Source of the DNA: Arenibacter amylolyticus
GTDB taxonomy: Bacteria; Bacteroidota; Bacteroidia; Flavobacteriales; Flavobacteriaceae
Direction: 5' to 3'
NCBI RefSeq assembly: GCF_002150785.1
Contig: NZ_MTAZ01000045.1
Span: 1-64,000 of the forward strand
DNA: 64,000 bases
This document shows positions 61,684 to 64,000 of the stretch, piece by piece (position 1 is the first letter of the stretch; each line of letters opens with the position of its first letter). The notes under the pieces were generated by a model, which had not been told where the DNA came from, made no database searches, and saw nothing but the letters and a program-made list of their open reading frames with translations. A program made the translations under genes and the position numbers.

Positions 61684-62631
61684 TTAGCGCAGATAAGCAC
61701 TTTTTTCCAATTTTAATCCGTTTAAAACCTCCCGAATGGTCATTCTTCGTTTTCCTGGAAGTTGAATTTCTAGGAGTTTCATATAGCCTCCTTTAACCGC
61801 AACCTTTAGCTCATTTTTAGATGCCAAGAGGCTTCCAACTTCCATTTGGTGCGTAGCTTCCTCCTTGGCCGCTTTATAGATTTTGACCAAACTTTTATCT
61901 TCTCCATTATATAAGGTACTCCAAGCGGTGGGGTAGGGACTTAATCCTCTTATCTTATTATATACTTGTTCCATTGGCTGGTCCCAGTTTACTTCACAGG
62001 TATCCCTATGAATTTTAGGAGCCTCTTTCAATTCGGTATCCTCGGACTGTTTTTTCGGGGTTATTTCTCCAGCCATAAGCTGCTCTACGGTTTTGATGAC
62101 CAATTGGGCTCCTAGTATCATTAACCTATCGTGTAGCGTGCCGGCAGTGTCGTCCTCACTAATAGAGGTGCTTTCCCGTAACAATATTTCTCCAGTGTCT
62201 ATTTTTTCGTCAATAAAGAAGGTAGTGGCACCCGTTTCCTTTTCCCCATTTATGATGGCCCAGTTAATGGGAGCCGCCCCACGGTAATCCGGGAGGAGGG
62301 AGGCGTGTAAATTAAAAGTGCCCATTGGGGGGATGGCCCAAACTAGTTTAGGCAACATTCTAAAGGCTACCACAATCTGCAACTGTGGCCTAAGGGATTT
62401 TAAGGACTCCAAAAACCCCTCATCTTTTAAATTGGTGGGCTGTAATAGATTTAGCCCGTTCTCTAAAGCGTATTGCTTTACAGCGGATTGGTTCAGTTTT
62501 CTTCCACGGCCGGCAGGTTTATCGGGAGCAGTGATAACCCCCACTACGGGGAAACCACCTTTGTGTAAGGCTTCCAAAGTGGCTACCGCAAAATCCGGGG
62601 TGCCCATAAATACGATTCTAGGTTTTTCCAT
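61684..62631 (-). CDS. fmt: Methionyl-tRNA formyltransferase
   Basis: A 315-residue enzyme that formylates initiator Met-tRNA with 10-formyl-tetrahydrofolate. The N-terminal VFMGTPDFAVATLEAL and the catalytic block FNLHASLLPDYRGAAPINWAIINGE (Asn, His and downstream Asp) are conserved; a C-terminal OB-like domain begins near residue 205. Its start codon overlaps the recQ stop in a TAATG, implying coupling. Confidence 0.97.
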   Translation of the reverse strand: MEKPRIVFMGTPDFAVATLEALHKGGFPVVGVITAPDKPAGRGRKLNQSAVKQYALENGLNLLQPTNLKDEGFLESLKSLRPQLQIVVAFRMLPKLVWAIPPMGTFNLHASLLPDYRGAAPINWAIINGEKETGATTFFIDEKIDTGEILLRESTSISEDDTAGTLHDRLMILGAQLVIKTVEQLMAGEITPKKQSEDTELKEAPKIHRDTCEVNWDQPMEQVYNKIRGLSPYPTAWSTLYNGEDKSLVKIYKAAKEEATHQMEVGSLLASKNELKVAVKGGYMKLLEIQLPGKRRMTIREVLNGLKLEKSAYLR

Positions 62632-64000
62632 TATTTGCTTATTTCGTATTGATTTGTTGAGTTAATACTTATACTGCCGTCTTCTAACAGCCCTTGTAAG
62701 GCCATTAAAACAGAGCTTTCTTTATACGTAAGTAGTCGGATCAACTCGCGGGATCCATACTTTTGTATTTGTAAATGTTTTAAAATCTCCTGTTGTACAA
62801 TGGTAATGATGTCTTGGTCTATAGGCTTTTTTTGTAGACAAACATCACATTGCCCGCAGGGTGTAGGTTGTTTTTCCCCAAAGTAGGAGAGGAGTTGAGC
62901 GCTTCTACAGACCGTAGTGTTTTTTACGTAGGTCAATATTTGATCTACATTGGCGGTTTTCACAGCAATCATTTGTTTTATTTTCTGAGCAAACATATGT
63001 ATGGTACGCTCATCTTCCCGAGGAACTAAAAAAGTAATTTCTAGATCGTTGTGTTGTGCGGAGTATTCTATTATTTCATCCTGCGCCAATCGCTCCAAAG
63101 TGCGGATTACCTCTTGTTCCGATGTATTCACTTTTTTGGCAATCAATAAGGTGTTGATTTTAGTATCAAAGTCGAACACCCCCCCATAAGTACGTAGAAT
63201 AGTCTGAATGATGGGGGCAGTTTTAGTATGCGTATCCAAATACTGGAATAGGTGTCCCTTAGATGCAATAAACCTAATGGTAGTTTTTTGTGAAAAAGCC
63301 TCTGAGAGGGAGATTACCGAATTCTGATCCAATATTCGCAGCCCATTATAGGTGAGGTTTCCTTTTAATTTATAGGTGTCGCAAAAGGCATTAAAGGGTA
63401 GGGGGTAGGTCTCACTGCTACCTTCCCCAAAAGGAATCTGGAAATAATTATTCAGTTTGTTATAAAGGAGTTTTATAAAAGCTACATCTGGCAGCGAGCC
63501 TAAAAACTGATTGCGCACCTGGGATTCATCCTTTTGATTTACAATCATTACGGCGCGTGCTGGTTGTCCATTGCGACCGGCCCTCCCGGCTTCCTGAAAA
63601 TAATTTTCCATACTGTCTGGAATCTGGTAGTGGATAACCAGTCCCACATCTGGCTTGTCTATCCCCATACCAAAGGCATTGGTAGCTACCATTACCTTAA
63701 CCTTATTGGATAGCCAGTTGTTTAATCGCTCTTCTTTATCCTTTTTATTGATTCCCCCATGGAAGAAAGTGGCCGATTGCCCTTGATTGATTAAATAATT
63801 GGTCAATGTTACCGTCATTCTTCTATTGCGGACATATACAATGACGCTGGTTCTGCATTCCCTGCACAGCTCCCTTAATCGATAATTCTTATCCTCGTCC
63901 CAAAACACATTGAAGGTAATATTGTTTCTTGCAAAGGAATCCTTTACCCTAAGTGGTTCCTTCAATCCTAGGTTTTCACAAATATCCTGGACCACCATAT
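62631..64000 (-). CDS. recQ: RecQ-type ATP-dependent DNA helicase, 5' part outside the window
   Basis: The visible 456 or so codons begin within helicase domain 1 and reach the stop; the start, Walker A and DEAH lie beyond 64000. Seen are helicase motifs FHGGINKKDKEERLNNW, NAFGMGIDKPDVGLVIHYQIP and EAGRAGRNGQ, a zinc-binding stretch CRSAQLLSYFGE..CGQCDVC with paired cysteines, and a C-terminal winged-helix/HRDC-like part. RecQ unwinds recombination intermediates. The final coding bases overlap fmt. Confidence 0.93.
   Translation of the reverse strand, partial: MVVQDICENLGLKEPLRVKDSFARNNITFNVFWDEDKNYRLRELCRECRTSVIVYVRNRRMTVTLTNYLINQGQSATFFHGGINKKDKEERLNNWLSNKVKVMVATNAFGMGIDKPDVGLVIHYQIPDSMENYFQEAGRAGRNGQPARAVMIVNQKDESQVRNQFLGSLPDVAFIKLLYNKLNNYFQIPFGEGSSETYPLPFNAFCDTYKLKGNLTYNGLRILDQNSVISLSEAFSQKTTIRFIASKGHLFQYLDTHTKTAPIIQTILRTYGGVFDFDTKINTLLIAKKVNTSEQEVIRTLERLAQDEIIEYSAQHNDLEITFLVPREDERTIHMFAQKIKQMIAVKTANVDQILTYVKNTTVCRSAQLLSYFGEKQPTPCGQCDVCLQKKPIDQDIITIVQQEILKHLQIQKYGSRELIRLLTYKESSVLMALQGLLEDGSISINSTNQYEISK

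Noticed and set aside
1-64000. CRISPR arrays, rRNA genes, insertion sequences and phage structural genes
   Set aside because: I found no regularly spaced repeat-spacer series, rRNA-like stretches, transposase frames or phage structural genes; the only recombinase is the integrase at 2506-3660.

Overview
The window reads as chromosomal DNA of a member of the Bacteroidota, most likely a marine Flavobacteriaceae. Supporting signs are the gliding-motility genes gldF and gldG, a secreted protease with a type IX secretion (T9SS) sorting tail, two TonB-dependent beta-barrel receptors with carboxypeptidase-like N-terminal domains, and promoters of the Bacteroidota form TTG-N17..21-TAnnTTTG. The genus cannot be fixed from this alone.

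Layout. (1) 1-3.8 kb is an AT-rich accessory island: a lipocalin-like lipoprotein and an M43 metalloprotease, bounded by hairpin and TGTTTACAAC-type repeats, then a tyrosine integrase next to mnmE. (2) 3.8-14.2 kb is core: mnmE, dnaN, gldF-gldG, a SAM hydrolase divergent from phoH through a shared palindromic promoter, purC, and a DEDDh exonuclease. (3) 14.2-21 kb holds a cNMP/CBS/DUF294 signalling protein overlapping the exonuclease gene, a 20-cysteine copper-binding protein, an SLC13 transporter, a cytochrome/FG-GAP lipoprotein and a LysE exporter. (4) 21-32.7 kb is a stress locus: DUF808, SYLF protein, SDR, four-helix-like protein, a 43-residue membrane peptide, cardiolipin synthase, a D-2-hydroxyacid dehydrogenase, MscS channel, an eRF1-like protein and four tandem double-domain universal stress proteins (USPs). 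(5) 33-36 kb is a three-gene MacA/FtsX-type ABC exporter operon. (6) 36-57.9 kb is catabolic and envelope functions: two GH20 hexosaminidases, two TonB receptors, a serine hydrolase, a LytS/LytTR two-component pair, a cupredoxin-like lipoprotein, an adenosine-deaminase-like enzyme, a vanadium haloperoxidase-type PAP2 protein, an M20 hydrolase and a dienelactone hydrolase. (7) 58-59 kb is a scar with a decapitated radC beside a tRNA-Met gene. (8) 59-64 kb is core again: START-like protein, class IV aminotransferase, yqgE, HU, fmt and the 3' part of recQ.

The most interesting non-coding signal is in the USP cluster. Each of the three gaps large enough for a promoter carries a Crp/Fnr-type dyad (TGAC-N4-GTCA or TGAT-N4-ATCA), placed 22-23 nt before a -7-like element. 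That is the geometry of a class II activated promoter, so the cluster may be a low-oxygen or redox regulon. Other points of interest are overlapping face-to-face promoters in a perfect palindrome (phoH/SAM hydrolase), a REP-like palindromic repeat inserted in frame at the 5' end of a GH20 gene, a related repeat that has replaced the start of radC, and cassette-like repeats around the left-edge genes.
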